Assembly: GCF_015223195.1 (NCBI RefSeq)
Contig: NZ_JADFUA010000001.1
Span: forward strand, 310,001 to 374,000
Reading direction: 5' to 3'
Length of the DNA stretch: 64,000 nt
DNA from: Chitinilyticum piscinae
GTDB taxonomy: Bacteria > Pseudomonadota > Gammaproteobacteria > Burkholderiales > Chitinibacteraceae
Below the pieces are notes generated by a model. That model was given only the letters and a program-made list of their open reading frames with translations. It searched no databases and had not been told where the DNA came from. This document shows positions 26,821 to 36,165 of the stretch, in pieces; within the stretch, counting starts at the first letter, position 1, and every line of letters starts with the position of its first letter. The translations under genes were made by a program, and so were the position numbers.

Positions 26821-26919
26821 AACGAACCAGCCAGTCCCGCGAGTGCCAGTTGCCTAGCCGAAGACCTCCGATCAGGGCCAAACAGCTGCAGACCGAGAGG
26901 AGCGGCCAGCCTTTGCGGC

Positions 26920-27942
26920 TCAGGTCGGTGTATCAACCTCATCCCACTGCGCACCCAGAAACTGCACCAGCCAGTTGAGCGCATGGTGCCGCTCCATCAC
27001 CACGCCGGGCAGCAGACCACCATCGGGCTCGCGCTGCTGCTGCCGCGCCTGCCGGCAGGCCCAGTGGTAACGGAAATGCCGATCCAGCTGATCCAGAATT
27101 TCTGCGGCCGGCCGCAACTCGGCCTGTGCGAGCGCCTCCTCCCAATTCAGCCCGAACAGGCACTGCGCCAGCGCGGAAACGTCACAGATCGCATCAGGAC
27201 GCGACAGCGGGGCCGGCGACAGGCGCAGCGCCCACACCAGCACCCGCAGCGCCTCGTAACGCCAGCAGGCATTCACCACGGCCTGCTCTTGCGGGGCAGG
27301 GTCATGCCAGAAGTCCACCTCGGCCGGGCTGAGCGCCGCGGCGGCAAGTGGCAGTCGCTCCGCCAGCTCATCGACGGGGATGGGGCGCCCCATCGCCAGC
27401 GATTCGGCACGCACCGCCACGGCAAACAGTGCGGCCGCACGGCGCAGCACCTCACCGGCCGGGCGCAGCAGCAGCTCTTCCTCCGCCAGCACCGGCGGCA
27501 GATGCGCCGGCACATGCACTCCCTCTTCCGCCAGGATCGCATCACTCTGCCGCTTGCGCTGCCAGGCACTGTCGGGATAGGGAAGACGGGCGTCCGCGTC
27601 GTCGCCACCGGCAGCAAGCAGCACGCGCAGGGCGGCATCACGCACCGAGCCATCGGGCAGGTAGCACACCACATTACTGCGTGCGGCCCAGGCACTGAAT
27701 GCCGGCAAAGCCTCGTCGCTCACTTCAAGACTCAGCTGCACGCGCACACGCTGCAGATGGCGCATCAGGTGATACAGCGTAAAGGTCATTTGCTCGCGCA
27801 GGCTCAGAGCATACTGGACAAAACCATCCAGATGCCCGGCCAACTCCGGATCGGAGTGATCGCGCCGGCCCAGCAGGGTGTGCGGGAAATCTGGCTCGGG
27901 CACACACTGCAAAGTGCTGTAGACATTGATAAGCAGGGACAT
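26920..27942 (-). CDS. DUF4272 domain protein
   Basis: A 340-residue soluble protein. The segment EQAVVNACWRYEALRVLVWAL, then CDVSALAQCLFGL, matches my memory of the DUF4272 family, whose function is unknown. I chose the ATG at 27942 (MSLLINVYSTLQ) because upstream in-frame sequence is low-complexity and arginine-rich, unlike real coding sequence. It converges on the YidD-like gene and looks monocistronic. Confidence 0.7.
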   Translation of the reverse strand: MSLLINVYSTLQCVPEPDFPHTLLGRRDHSDPELAGHLDGFVQYALSLREQMTFTLYHLMRHLQRVRVQLSLEVSDEALPAFSAWAARSNVVCYLPDGSVRDAALRVLLAAGGDDADARLPYPDSAWQRKRQSDAILAEEGVHVPAHLPPVLAEEELLLRPAGEVLRRAAALFAVAVRAESLAMGRPIPVDELAERLPLAAAALSPAEVDFWHDPAPQEQAVVNACWRYEALRVLVWALRLSPAPLSRPDAICDVSALAQCLFGLNWEEALAQAELRPAAEILDQLDRHFRYHWACRQARQQQREPDGGLLPGVVMERHHALNWLVQFLGAQWDEVDTPT

Positions 27943-28051
27943 GGCGCACCTTGGCGAGAAAAGTGCCACTATGCCACAGCTTCGTAAAGCAACAGAGCCA
28001 TGCAAGCATCGTGCAAAGAATACGGCTTCCCTGCACGATGCTGCTTCACCC

Positions 28052-29482
28052 TCAATACAGCGCCAGCGCCTTGTAGAGGCCGATCTGGTTGGCGGCCTGC
28101 TCCTGCTGCAGGTCGATCTGCACCAGCTGCGCTCCGTAATAACTGCGCTGTGCGAGCAGCACGTCCAGATAGCCGGCCACGCCCTTCTGGTAGCGCGCAT
28201 CGGCCAGCTTCAGCGCCTGCTGGCTGGCGGCCAGTACACGCGATTGCGCGGCGAGCTGGTCGGCATCGCCCTGCAATTGCGCCAGGCCATCGGCCACTTC
28301 GCGGAAACCGCTCTGGATGGCTTTCTCGTAGCCGGCGACAGCCAGCTCGCGATCAACCTTCGCCGCATCAAGATTGGCCTGGTTGCGTCCGCCATCAAAG
28401 ATCGGCAGATTGATCTGCGGCGCGAACAGCCAGGTGCCGCTGCCGCCCTTGAAGAGCTGGTTGAGCTGCGTGCTGGCCGCCCCCGCATTCGCAGTCAGCG
28501 TAATGGTGGGGAAGAAGGCAGCGCGGGCGGCGCCGATATTGGCATCGGCCGCGCGCAGTTGCTGTTCGGCCTGCTTCACGTCGGGGCGCTGCAGCAATGC
28601 CGATGAAGGCAGATCAGCCGGAATCGCCGGTACGCCCGGCACTGCGGCGCCCTGCCAGCCATCGGGCAGACTGGCGACATCGACCGGCGCGCCGGCCAGC
28701 AATTGCAGGGCATTGCGGGACTGCTGAACCTGGCTGAGGTAACGCGCCACATCCACGGCAGCCGTTTCGGTCTGCGTCTGTGCCTCGCGCAGCTCCAGCT
28801 CGCCGGCAACGCCGGCGGCCAGCCGCCGCTCGATCAGCTGCTGGGTTTCCTGGCGGCTGGCCAGCGTGGCGCGTGCCACCGCCAGCTTCTGCTGCGCAGC
28901 GGCGAGTGCATACCAGCCGTTGGCCACATTGGCGATCAGGCTAAGGCGAGCACTCTGTCTGGCCTCGGTCGTCGCCATGTAGTCGCGGAATGCGGCCTCG
29001 GACAGGTTCTGCACGCGGCCAAAGAAATCCAGCTCGAAACTGCTGATTCCCACGCCGGCAGCATACTGATGGCCGATGCGCGCCGCGCCATTGTCCGTGA
29101 GCGTTCCCGGCGTGCGCTGGTGCGTACCGCTGCCGGTGGCGTTGATCGATGGCATGCGCGCGGAATCGGCAATCTGGTACTGCGCGCGCGCCTTCTCGAC
29201 ATTCAGCATCGCCATGCGCCAGTCGCGGTTGTTGGCCAGCGCCTGCGCAATCACCGCCTGCAAGGCCGGGGCGGTGAATACTTGGCGCCAGCGCTGATCC
29301 TCCAGGGTATTGTCCTGCGATCCTTTACTATCGATGGCTTTACCGGCATACCCATCGGCATTGCCCAGCGTGGCCGGCACCGGCGCATCCGGCTGCCGGT
29401 AATCCGGCGCCAGATTGGCGCAACCGCCGAGCAGCGCAAGCACCACGGCGGCGGCGCTGCTGCGAATCATGAAATCGTGCAT
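28052..29482 (-). CDS. RND efflux outer membrane lipoprotein (NodT/OprM family)
   Basis: A 476-residue outer-membrane channel of a tripartite drug pump. The signal peptide ends in a lipobox (LLGGC, acylated Cys21), followed by ANLAPDYRQPDAPVP, the usual start of this family. Two long TolC-type repeats follow. The ATG at 29482 has a good ribosome-binding site (CAGGAG) and lies 4 bases after the stop of the pump gene. It is the last gene of the MFP-RND-OMF operon. Confidence 0.93.
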   Translation of the reverse strand: MHDFMIRSSAAAVVLALLGGCANLAPDYRQPDAPVPATLGNADGYAGKAIDSKGSQDNTLEDQRWRQVFTAPALQAVIAQALANNRDWRMAMLNVEKARAQYQIADSARMPSINATGSGTHQRTPGTLTDNGAARIGHQYAAGVGISSFELDFFGRVQNLSEAAFRDYMATTEARQSARLSLIANVANGWYALAAAQQKLAVARATLASRQETQQLIERRLAAGVAGELELREAQTQTETAAVDVARYLSQVQQSRNALQLLAGAPVDVASLPDGWQGAAVPGVPAIPADLPSSALLQRPDVKQAEQQLRAADANIGAARAAFFPTITLTANAGAASTQLNQLFKGGSGTWLFAPQINLPIFDGGRNQANLDAAKVDRELAVAGYEKAIQSGFREVADGLAQLQGDADQLAAQSRVLAASQQALKLADARYQKGVAGYLDVLLAQRSYYGAQLVQIDLQQEQAANQIGLYKALALY

Positions 29483-29486
29483 CTTG

Positions 29487-32400
29487 TTACTCCTGCCCAT
29501 GGCTGTTCGTGTCCTGCTCGTGGCGCTTGCCGCTGAAACGGCGGCGCACGCGGACAAAGAACACCGGGACAAAGAAAATACCCAGTACGGTGGCGCTGAT
29601 CATGCCGCCCAGCACGCCGGTACCGATGGCGTTCTGGCTGCCCGAACCAGCACCAGTGCTCAGTGCCAGCGGCAATACGCCGAAGGCGAAGGCCAGCGAG
29701 GTCATCAGGATGGGGCGCAGGCGCATGCGGATCGCGTCCAGCGTCGCACTCATCAGGTCCTGTCCTTTTTCGTGCAGATCCTTGGCGAATTCGACGATCA
29801 GAATGGCGTTTTTCGTCGCCAGACCGATGGTGGTCAGCAGGCCAACCTGGAAATACACGTCGTTGGACAAACCGCGCCCGGTCGCCGCCAGCAGGGCACC
29901 GATCACGCCCAGCGGCACCACCAGCATTACCGCAAACGGAATCGACCAGCTTTCATATAGCGCGGCCAGACAGAGGAAGACGATCAGCAGCGACAGTGCG
30001 TAGAGTGCCGGTGCCTGCGCACCCGATTCACGTTCTTCCAGCGACAGCCCCGTCCATTCATAGCCGATACCAGGCGGCAGCTTGGCGATCAGCGCCTCCA
30101 TCGCCGCCATCGCGTCACCCGAACTCTTGCCCGGCGCGGCCGAACCCTGGATGTTGACCGAGGGTACGCTGTTGTAGCGGTTCAAGAGCGGCGAGCCGTA
30201 TTCCCAGCTGGTGCTGGCAAAGGCCGAGAAGGGCACCATCTGGCCGCTGGCATTGCGCACCTGCCAGTCGTTCAGGTCTTCCGGCGCCATGCGACTGGCG
30301 GCCTCGCCCTGCAGATACACCTTCTTCACGCGGCCGCGATCGACAAAATCGTTCACATACGCCGAGCCCCAGGCCGTGGACAGCGTCTGGTTGATGTCAG
30401 ACAGCGACACGCCCAGCGCCGTGGCCTTTTCCTGGTCGATGTGCAGGCGCAGCTGCGGCGAATCATCCTGGCCGTTCGGGCGCACACCCATCAGGTTCGG
30501 ATCCTGCGCGGCCATCCCCAGCAACATATTGCGCGCTTCCATCAGCTTCGCATGCCCGACACCGCCGCGATCCTGCAGCTGCAGTTCGAAACCGGAGGCA
30601 TTGCCCAGCTCGACAATCGCCGGCGGGGCAAAGGCAAACACCATCGCCTCCTTGATCTGGCTGAAGGCGCCCCAGGCACGGCCGGTAATCGCGCCGACAT
30701 GCTGGTCGGGCGACTTGCGCTCATCCCAGTGCTTGAGCTGCACGAAGCCGATACCGGCATTCTGCCCGCTGCCACCGAAACTGAAGCCGGCCACGGTAAA
30801 GATCGAGTTCACGGACTTGGCTTCATCCTTCAGGAAGTGGTCTTCCACCTTCTTCAGCACGGCCACGGTCTGTTCCTGCGTGCTGCCCGGTGGCAGCGTC
30901 ACCATCGAGAACAGGATGCCCTGGTCTTCTTCCGGCAGGAAGGACGTCGGCATGCGCACAAACAGCGCGCCCATTGCGATCACGATCACCAGATACACCA
31001 CCATGTAGCGGCCGCTTTTCGCCAGCCAGCGGCTGACCACGTTCTGGTAGCGCTGGTTGCCGCGATCAAATACGCGATTGAACCAGCCGAAGAAGCCCTT
31101 CTCGCCATAGCTGTGCCCCTTCTCAATGGGCTTGAGCAGCGTCGCGCACAGCGCGGGTGACAATGTCAGCGCCACCACCACCGACAGCAGCATCGCCGAC
31201 ACCACCGTCACCGAGAACTGGCGGTAGATCACGCCGGTCGAGCCCCCAAAAAACGCCATCGGCACGAAAACGGCGGCCAGCACCAGCGCAATCCCGATCA
31301 GCGCGCCGGTAATCTGGTCCATGGACTTGCGCGTGGCCTCCTTGGGCGAGAGCCCTTCCTCGCTCATCACGCGCTCGACGTTTTCGACGACGACGATGGC
31401 ATCGTCGACCAACAGACCGATGGCGAGCACCATGCCGAACATCGTCAGCGTATTGATCGAGAAACCCAGCGCCGCCATCACGCCGAAGGTACCCAGCAGC
31501 ACGACCGGTACGGCAATCGTCGGGATCAGCGTGGCACGGAAATTCTGCAGGAAGAGGTACATCACCAGGAACACCAGCACCATGGCTTCCACCAGCGTTT
31601 TCACCACTTCTTCGATCGAGATCTTCACGAAGGGCGTGGTGTCATACGGGTAGACCACCTGCATGGCCTTGGGGAAGTAAGGCTGCATTTCGGCCATCTT
31701 GGTACGTACGGCCTCGGCGGTGGCCAGCGCATTGGCGCCGGTGGCGAGCTTTACGGCCAGGCCGGTGGCCGGCTTGCCGTTGAAGCGGCTGTCGACGTCA
31801 TAGCTTTCCGCACCCAGCTCAACCCGCGCCACATCGGACAGGCGCACCTGGCCGCCGGCGGCGTTGGTTTTGAGCAGAATGCGCTCGAACTGCTCGACCG
31901 ACTGCAGGCGCGTCTGCGCAATAATCGCCGCATTCATGCGCTGGCCGGGTACGGAGGGTGCTCCGCCCACCTGACCGCCGGACACCTGCGCGTTCTGCGC
32001 CTGCACCGCGTGGATCACGTCCAGCGTGGTGAGCTGGTAGTGGCTGAGCTTTTCCGGGTCCAGCCAGATGCGCATGGCGTACTGCGCCCCAAAGAGTTGC
32101 ACGTCGCCGACGCCCTGCACGCGGCTGATCTGGTCCTGCACATTGGCAGCAACATAATCGGCCAGATCGGTCTTGTCCATGCTACCGTCTTCCGACACGA
32201 AACCCAGCACCATCAGGAAGCTGGCGGAGGATTTCGACACGCTGATGCCCTGTGCCTGCACCTCCTGCGGCAACTGCGGCATGGCGAGCTGCAGCTTGTT
32301 CTGCACCTGCACCTGCGCGATGTCCGCATCGGTACCCGCCTCGAAGCTCAGCGTGATGCTGACGCTGCCGTTCTGGTCGCTGCTCGAGCTGATGTAGCGC

Positions 32401-32624
32401 AGCCCGTCGATGCCCTTCATTTTCTGTTCGATGATCTGCGTCACCGAGTCTTCCACCGTCTGCGCGGAAGCGCCCGGATAGAAGGCCTGGATGGTGACCG
32501 CCGGCGGCGCGACGGCCGGATACTGCTCAACCGGCAGGCCGCGGATGGCCAGCAGACCGCCCAGCATGATGATCAGCGCGATCACCCAGGCGAAAATGGG
32601 CCGGTCAATGAAAAAACGTGCCAT
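29487..32624 (-). CDS. RND multidrug efflux transporter (HAE1 / AcrB-MexB type)
   Basis: A 1045-residue inner-membrane proton-driven pump that exports drugs or other hydrophobic compounds. The start [16 protein letters not shown] is typical, with 12 membrane helices and two large periplasmic loops. Asp407 and Asp408 in TM4 ([17 protein letters not shown]) match the proton-relay pair of E. coli AcrB even in number. It lies 12 bases after the adaptor gene. The substrate range cannot be read from the sequence. Confidence 0.97.
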   Translation of the reverse strand: MARFFIDRPIFAWVIALIIMLGGLLAIRGLPVEQYPAVAPPAVTIQAFYPGASAQTVEDSVTQIIEQKMKGIDGLRYISSSSDQNGSVSITLSFEAGTDADIAQVQVQNKLQLAMPQLPQEVQAQGISVSKSSASFLMVLGFVSEDGSMDKTDLADYVAANVQDQISRVQGVGDVQLFGAQYAMRIWLDPEKLSHYQLTTLDVIHAVQAQNAQVSGGQVGGAPSVPGQRMNAAIIAQTRLQSVEQFERILLKTNAAGGQVRLSDVARVELGAESYDVDSRFNGKPATGLAVKLATGANALATAEAVRTKMAEMQPYFPKAMQVVYPYDTTPFVKISIEEVVKTLVEAMVLVFLVMYLFLQNFRATLIPTIAVPVVLLGTFGVMAALGFSINTLTMFGMVLAIGLLVDDAIVVVENVERVMSEEGLSPKEATRKSMDQITGALIGIALVLAAVFVPMAFFGGSTGVIYRQFSVTVVSAMLLSVVVALTLSPALCATLLKPIEKGHSYGEKGFFGWFNRVFDRGNQRYQNVVSRWLAKSGRYMVVYLVIVIAMGALFVRMPTSFLPEEDQGILFSMVTLPPGSTQEQTVAVLKKVEDHFLKDEAKSVNSIFTVAGFSFGGSGQNAGIGFVQLKHWDERKSPDQHVGAITGRAWGAFSQIKEAMVFAFAPPAIVELGNASGFELQLQDRGGVGHAKLMEARNMLLGMAAQDPNLMGVRPNGQDDSPQLRLHIDQEKATALGVSLSDINQTLSTAWGSAYVNDFVDRGRVKKVYLQGEAASRMAPEDLNDWQVRNASGQMVPFSAFASTSWEYGSPLLNRYNSVPSVNIQGSAAPGKSSGDAMAAMEALIAKLPPGIGYEWTGLSLEERESGAQAPALYALSLLIVFLCLAALYESWSIPFAVMLVVPLGVIGALLAATGRGLSNDVYFQVGLLTTIGLATKNAILIVEFAKDLHEKGQDLMSATLDAIRMRLRPILMTSLAFAFGVLPLALSTGAGSGSQNAIGTGVLGGMISATVLGIFFVPVFFVRVRRRFSGKRHEQDTNSHGQE

Positions 32625-32636
32625 TGATCCTGCTCC

Positions 32637-33854
32637 TTATTTGCCGGCCGATGCTGACGCAGCAGACGCCACGGAGGGGGCCGAAGCCGTGGAAGACGCC
32701 CCAGATACACCAGCAGGTACTGCCGGCAAGGTATTTGCAGCAGAGGGCTTTACTGGCATACCCGGCTGCACTTTTTGCAAGCCCTCGACAATCACGCGGT
32801 CGCCTGCAGCCAGCCCCTTGCTGACCAGCCACTGGTTGCCTACCGTGCGGCTGGCCTCCACCACGCGGACTTCGGCCTTGTCGCCGCTGCCGACTACCAT
32901 GACGGTGGCCTCGCCCTTGGGCGTGCGGCTGACGGCCTGTTGCGGCACGAGCAGCGCATCCTTCACCTCGGCCTGCTGCAGCCGGGCGCGCACGAACATG
33001 CCCGGCAGCAAGTCATGTTTGGGGTTGGGCACCAGCACGCGCAAGCTGACCGCGCCCGTGCCGGCATCGACCGTCACGTCGGTGAATTCCAGCTTGCCCG
33101 GCTGGGTGTGGGTGCTGCCGTCTTCCAGCACGATCTGGACCGGAATGCCGGCCTTGCCGGCCTGCTGGCCGAATTCGCGCTTCAGGCGCAGCAGCTCGGC
33201 GCTGGACTGGCTGATGTCGACATAGATCGGATCAAGCTGCTGCACGGTAGCCAGCGGCGCGGCCTGGCCCACTGCCAGCAGCGCACCCTCGGTAACTGAC
33301 GACTTTCCAATCACACCGGCAATCGGTGATGTGATGCGGCTATATGCCAGATTGATGCGCGCACTTTCCAGCGCAGCCTTAGCGGCCGCCACATCGGCCT
33401 GCGCCTGCAGCCAGGCGGCCTGCGCATCGTCGTGTTCCTGCTTGCTCACGCCGTTAATAGAGACCAGTTCCTTGTAGCGCTCGGCCTTCAGCTTCAGCGT
33501 CATCAGATTGGCTTCCGCTTTGGCCAGCGTGGCCTTGGCACTGTCGAATGAAGCCTGATACACCTCGGGGTTGATCTGGTAGAGCAGCTCACCCGCCTTG
33601 ACCTCGCCACCCTCGGCAAACAGGCGCTTCTGTACGATGCCGCCGACTTGCGGGCGGATTTCTGCCACGCGGTACGGTGTCGCGCGCCCCGGCAGCTCGC
33701 GCTCGATCGGCACGCTGACCGCGCTCAGCGTCACCACGCCGACGTCGGCCGGCCCCTGCGGCGGCATGCCGCCCTGGCCACCGCCGCACCCCGCCAGCGT
33801 CACGCCCAATGCCAGCATGAGCGCCAGCGGGAGGATCCCTTGTTTGAATGTCAT
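32637..33854 (-). CDS. RND efflux periplasmic adaptor (membrane fusion) lipoprotein
   Basis: A 405-residue adaptor linking the pump to the outer-membrane channel. The signal peptide ends in a lipobox (TLAGC, Cys23). The half-lipoyl motif RVAEIRPQVGGIVQKRLF and the matching SPIAGVIGKSSVTEGALL segment flank a coiled-coil hairpin (about 105-175). The C-terminal tail is Ala/Ser/Pro rich. I chose ATG 33854; ATG 33875 is possible. First gene of the operon, divergent from the TetR gene across a palindromic operator. Confidence 0.93.
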   Translation of the reverse strand: MTFKQGILPLALMLALGVTLAGCGGGQGGMPPQGPADVGVVTLSAVSVPIERELPGRATPYRVAEIRPQVGGIVQKRLFAEGGEVKAGELLYQINPEVYQASFDSAKATLAKAEANLMTLKLKAERYKELVSINGVSKQEHDDAQAAWLQAQADVAAAKAALESARINLAYSRITSPIAGVIGKSSVTEGALLAVGQAAPLATVQQLDPIYVDISQSSAELLRLKREFGQQAGKAGIPVQIVLEDGSTHTQPGKLEFTDVTVDAGTGAVSLRVLVPNPKHDLLPGMFVRARLQQAEVKDALLVPQQAVSRTPKGEATVMVVGSGDKAEVRVVEASRTVGNQWLVSKGLAAGDRVIVEGLQKVQPGMPVKPSAANTLPAVPAGVSGASSTASAPSVASAASASAGK

Positions 33855-33909
33855 GGTCTGTTTTCTCGCAGTCATTGCCCCGGCAGCCACACGGCTACCG
33901 GTTAAAATT

Positions 33910-33927
33910 AGAATGATCGTTCATTCT
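33910..33927. promoter_or_regulatory. Palindromic TetR-type operator
   Basis: Inverted repeat AGAATGA-TCGT-TCATTCT, with perfect 7-bp arms, in the gap between the divergent efflux operon and tetR-family gene. It is the obvious candidate for regulator binding. Confidence 0.75.
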
Positions 33928-33934
33928 ATGCATT

Positions 33935-33962
33935 TTGTCGATGCGAAACAAGCGGGTACAAT
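33935..33962 (+). promoter_or_regulatory. Putative promoter of the TetR-family gene
   Basis: TTGTCG (33935-33940) and TACAAT (33957-33962), 16 bases apart. The -10 overlaps the upstream ATG at 33961, which argues that translation begins further down at 34012. Confidence 0.5.
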
Positions 33963-34011
33963 GAAGGAAATATCACGATTGCATGACAATCAACTCTGTG
34001 TGCAAAGCAAA

Positions 34012-34617
34012 ATGACAAGCGAAAAATCCTGTAATGAGCCCTGCCGGGCCGAAACCCGCCGCAACCAGGTCCTGTGCGCTGCCGCCCAGTGCTTCCGCCA
34101 GTCGGGGTTTCACGGCGCCAGCATGGCCAACATCGCGCGCACTGCGGGCATGAGTGTCGGCCACATCTATCACTATTTCGAAAACAAGGAAGCCATCATC
34201 GCGGCCATCGTGGCGGCTGAGCAGGAAAAAACCCGCGCGCTGCTGGAGCTGATGATTTCTGCCGAAAACACCATCGAAGCCATGATCGAATTTGCCGACA
34301 AGGGGCTGGATGAGCATCTGGACAGCGCCAACGTTGCACTGCAACTGGAGATCCTTGCTGAAGTCAGCCGCAATCCCCGGGTAGCGGAAATCCTCAGCGC
34401 CTCGGATCGGGCACTGGAAGATCTCGGCGACCAATTGCTCAGCAAAGCGCGCAGCGGCCTGCCTCCCTTGCCCCCGGACGAACTCGGCGCTCGCATTGAG
34501 GCAATCTGCGCCCTGTTTCAGGGACTTGGTTTACGCGGGCTTACCAGCCAGCGTCTGGAGCGCAACGCCGTACTTGCCGTACTGCAACGTACCATCCGCC
34601 AGATTGTTTCCAGTTAA
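34012..34617 (+). CDS. TetR-family repressor of the adjacent efflux operon
   Basis: A 201-residue regulator. The N-terminal helix-turn-helix reads ASMANIARTAGMSVGHIYHYFENKEAI, a classic TetR pattern; the rest is a helical ligand-binding domain. It is divergent from the RND operon with an inverted repeat between them, so it probably represses the pump genes and itself until a ligand binds. I chose ATG 34012 because the upstream ATG at 33961 overlaps the likely -10 box. The downstream GNAT gene starts immediately after the stop. Confidence 0.88.
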   Translation: MTSEKSCNEPCRAETRRNQVLCAAAQCFRQSGFHGASMANIARTAGMSVGHIYHYFENKEAIIAAIVAAEQEKTRALLELMISAENTIEAMIEFADKGLDEHLDSANVALQLEILAEVSRNPRVAEILSASDRALEDLGDQLLSKARSGLPPLPPDELGARIEAICALFQGLGLRGLTSQRLERNAVLAVLQRTIRQIVSS

Positions 34618-35169
34618 ATGACGCCTACCACCATCTCGCCCCAGCCACACGATCGGATCGATATGAGCATTCCACGGCAACTACACAGCCAGCGCCTCGT
34701 TTTGCGCGAATTTCGCCACGAAGACTGGCCTTTTCTGCACGCGCATTACCGTGATGGAGCCTGCACCCGCTTTACGTTCCGGCGCGCGCTCAGCGAGGGC
34801 GAAAGCTGGCGGGCGATGGCCAGTATGGCCGGACATTGGGCATTGCGTGGCTACGGCCCCTATGCACTCGAAGTACGCAGCACCGGTCAGGTCATCGGCG
34901 CGGCGGGACTCTGGTATCCGAATGACTGGCCGGCTCCGGAAATCAAATGGCTACTGGCGCGCGAGTTCTGGGGGCAGGGCTATGCCAGCGAGGCGGTACG
35001 CGCCATTCAGCAGATGGCCCGCGCCAGCCTGCCCGAGCTGCAACTGATCAGTTTCATCAACGCAGAAAATCAGCCTTCGATCCGTCTGGCTCTGGCCGTC
35101 GGAGCCAGCTTTGAACAGGAAGTGGCATTTCGCGGTAGCCCCTGGCACATCTACCGGCACCCACGATAG
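34618..35169 (+). CDS. GNAT-family N-acetyltransferase (RimJ/RimL type)
   Basis: A 183-residue acetyltransferase using acetyl-CoA on a protein N-terminus or small molecule. LVLREFRHEDWPFL opens the domain, and the acetyl-CoA site is seen around REFWGQGYASEAVRAI. LISFINAENQPSIRLALAVGA is the usual C-terminal part. The first ATG directly follows the TetR stop (TAAATG); ATG 34663 (MSIPRQLH) fits the domain start equally well. Confidence 0.85.
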   Translation: MTPTTISPQPHDRIDMSIPRQLHSQRLVLREFRHEDWPFLHAHYRDGACTRFTFRRALSEGESWRAMASMAGHWALRGYGPYALEVRSTGQVIGAAGLWYPNDWPAPEIKWLLAREFWGQGYASEAVRAIQQMARASLPELQLISFINAENQPSIRLALAVGASFEQEVAFRGSPWHIYRHPR

Positions 35170-35243
35170 CCAACACTGACAGGCAGGGTATTGTCATTTA
35201 GACATTCAAATAAAAGGCCTGCATAGATATAGCCACAAGGGTA

Positions 35244-36071
35244 TCAATACCCAAGCCGCTGGCAGATGGTCGACACCGCCCCGGCTGAATTCAGCGTGTA
35301 GAAGTGCAGGCCGGGTGCGCCACCGGCAAGCAGGCGGTCAGCCAGCTCGGTTACCACATCCAGGCCGAAGGCGCGGATCGATGCCACGTCATCACCCATG
35401 GCCTGCAGGCGCAAGCGCAGCCAGCGCGGAATTTCGGCACCACAGACATCGGAAAAGCGTGCCAGCTGGCTGAAATTCTGGATCGGCATGATGCCGGGAA
35501 CGACCGGAATGGTCACACCTCGCGCCTGCACGGCGTCGCAGAAGCGGAAATAGGCATCGGCATTGAAAAAATACTGCGTGATCGCCGCGTCGGCACCTGC
35601 ATTCACCTTGTTCACGAAATTGCTTATATCCGCCTCGGCGCTGACCGCCTGCGGGTGAAATTCGGGATAGGCAGCCACCTCGATGTGGAACCAGTCGCCG
35701 AATTCCGCGCGCAGAAAGCTCACCAGCTCATTGGCGTAGCGGAAATCGCCCAGCTCGACCATGCCGGAAGGAATGTCACCCCGCAGCGCGACAATATGCC
35801 GGATGCCGTGATCCTGGTAATTCTGGACCAGTGCCCGCAGGCGCTCGCGAGTGGCACCGATGCAGGAGAGGTGCGGGGCGGCGGCATAACCGGCGGCTCG
35901 AATGTCGAGCACCGCTTTGAGCGTCCCTTCTTGCGTACTGCCACCGGCACCAAACGTGACAGAGAAAAACTCCGGATTGAACTGCGCCAGCTGCTGGCAG
36001 GTCGTCTGCAGCTTGATCGCGCCTTCGGCGGTTTTGGCAGGAAAAAACTCGAAACTGATCGGCGGGCGCAT
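35244..36071 (-). CDS. metF: 5,10-methylenetetrahydrofolate reductase
   Basis: FAD enzyme reducing methylenetetrahydrofolate to methyltetrahydrofolate for methionine synthesis. The start PPISFEFFPAKT is characteristic, followed by FGAGGSTQEGT, HLSCIGATRERL, IVALRGDIP, QYFFNADAYFRF and PGIMPIQNF, all core motifs. ATG 36071 gives 275 residues, which fits the family; a GTG at 36125 would add 18 residues and has a nearby G-rich site. No SAH or other riboswitch was recognised upstream. The stop lies inside a small inverted repeat. Confidence 0.95.
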   Translation of the reverse strand: MRPPISFEFFPAKTAEGAIKLQTTCQQLAQFNPEFFSVTFGAGGSTQEGTLKAVLDIRAAGYAAAPHLSCIGATRERLRALVQNYQDHGIRHIVALRGDIPSGMVELGDFRYANELVSFLRAEFGDWFHIEVAAYPEFHPQAVSAEADISNFVNKVNAGADAAITQYFFNADAYFRFCDAVQARGVTIPVVPGIMPIQNFSQLARFSDVCGAEIPRWLRLRLQAMGDDVASIRAFGLDVVTELADRLLAGGAPGLHFYTLNSAGAVSTICQRLGY

Positions 36072-36165
36072 CGGGCGTATGGGCAGGGCGGTGACAAAAC
36101 ACTGACTATAACAGCCGCCACTCACCCCGCCGCTGAAGCATTTTCATGCATGGCTTGCATGGCAT

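Noticed and set aside
27943-28200. N-terminal extension of the DUF4272 protein
   Set aside because: Arginine/cysteine-rich and antisense to the end of the efflux gene; the natural start is ATG 27942.
36126-36165. SAH or methionine riboswitch before metF
   Set aside because: Only a short gap exists between the kinase stop and metF, with no recognisable riboswitch core.
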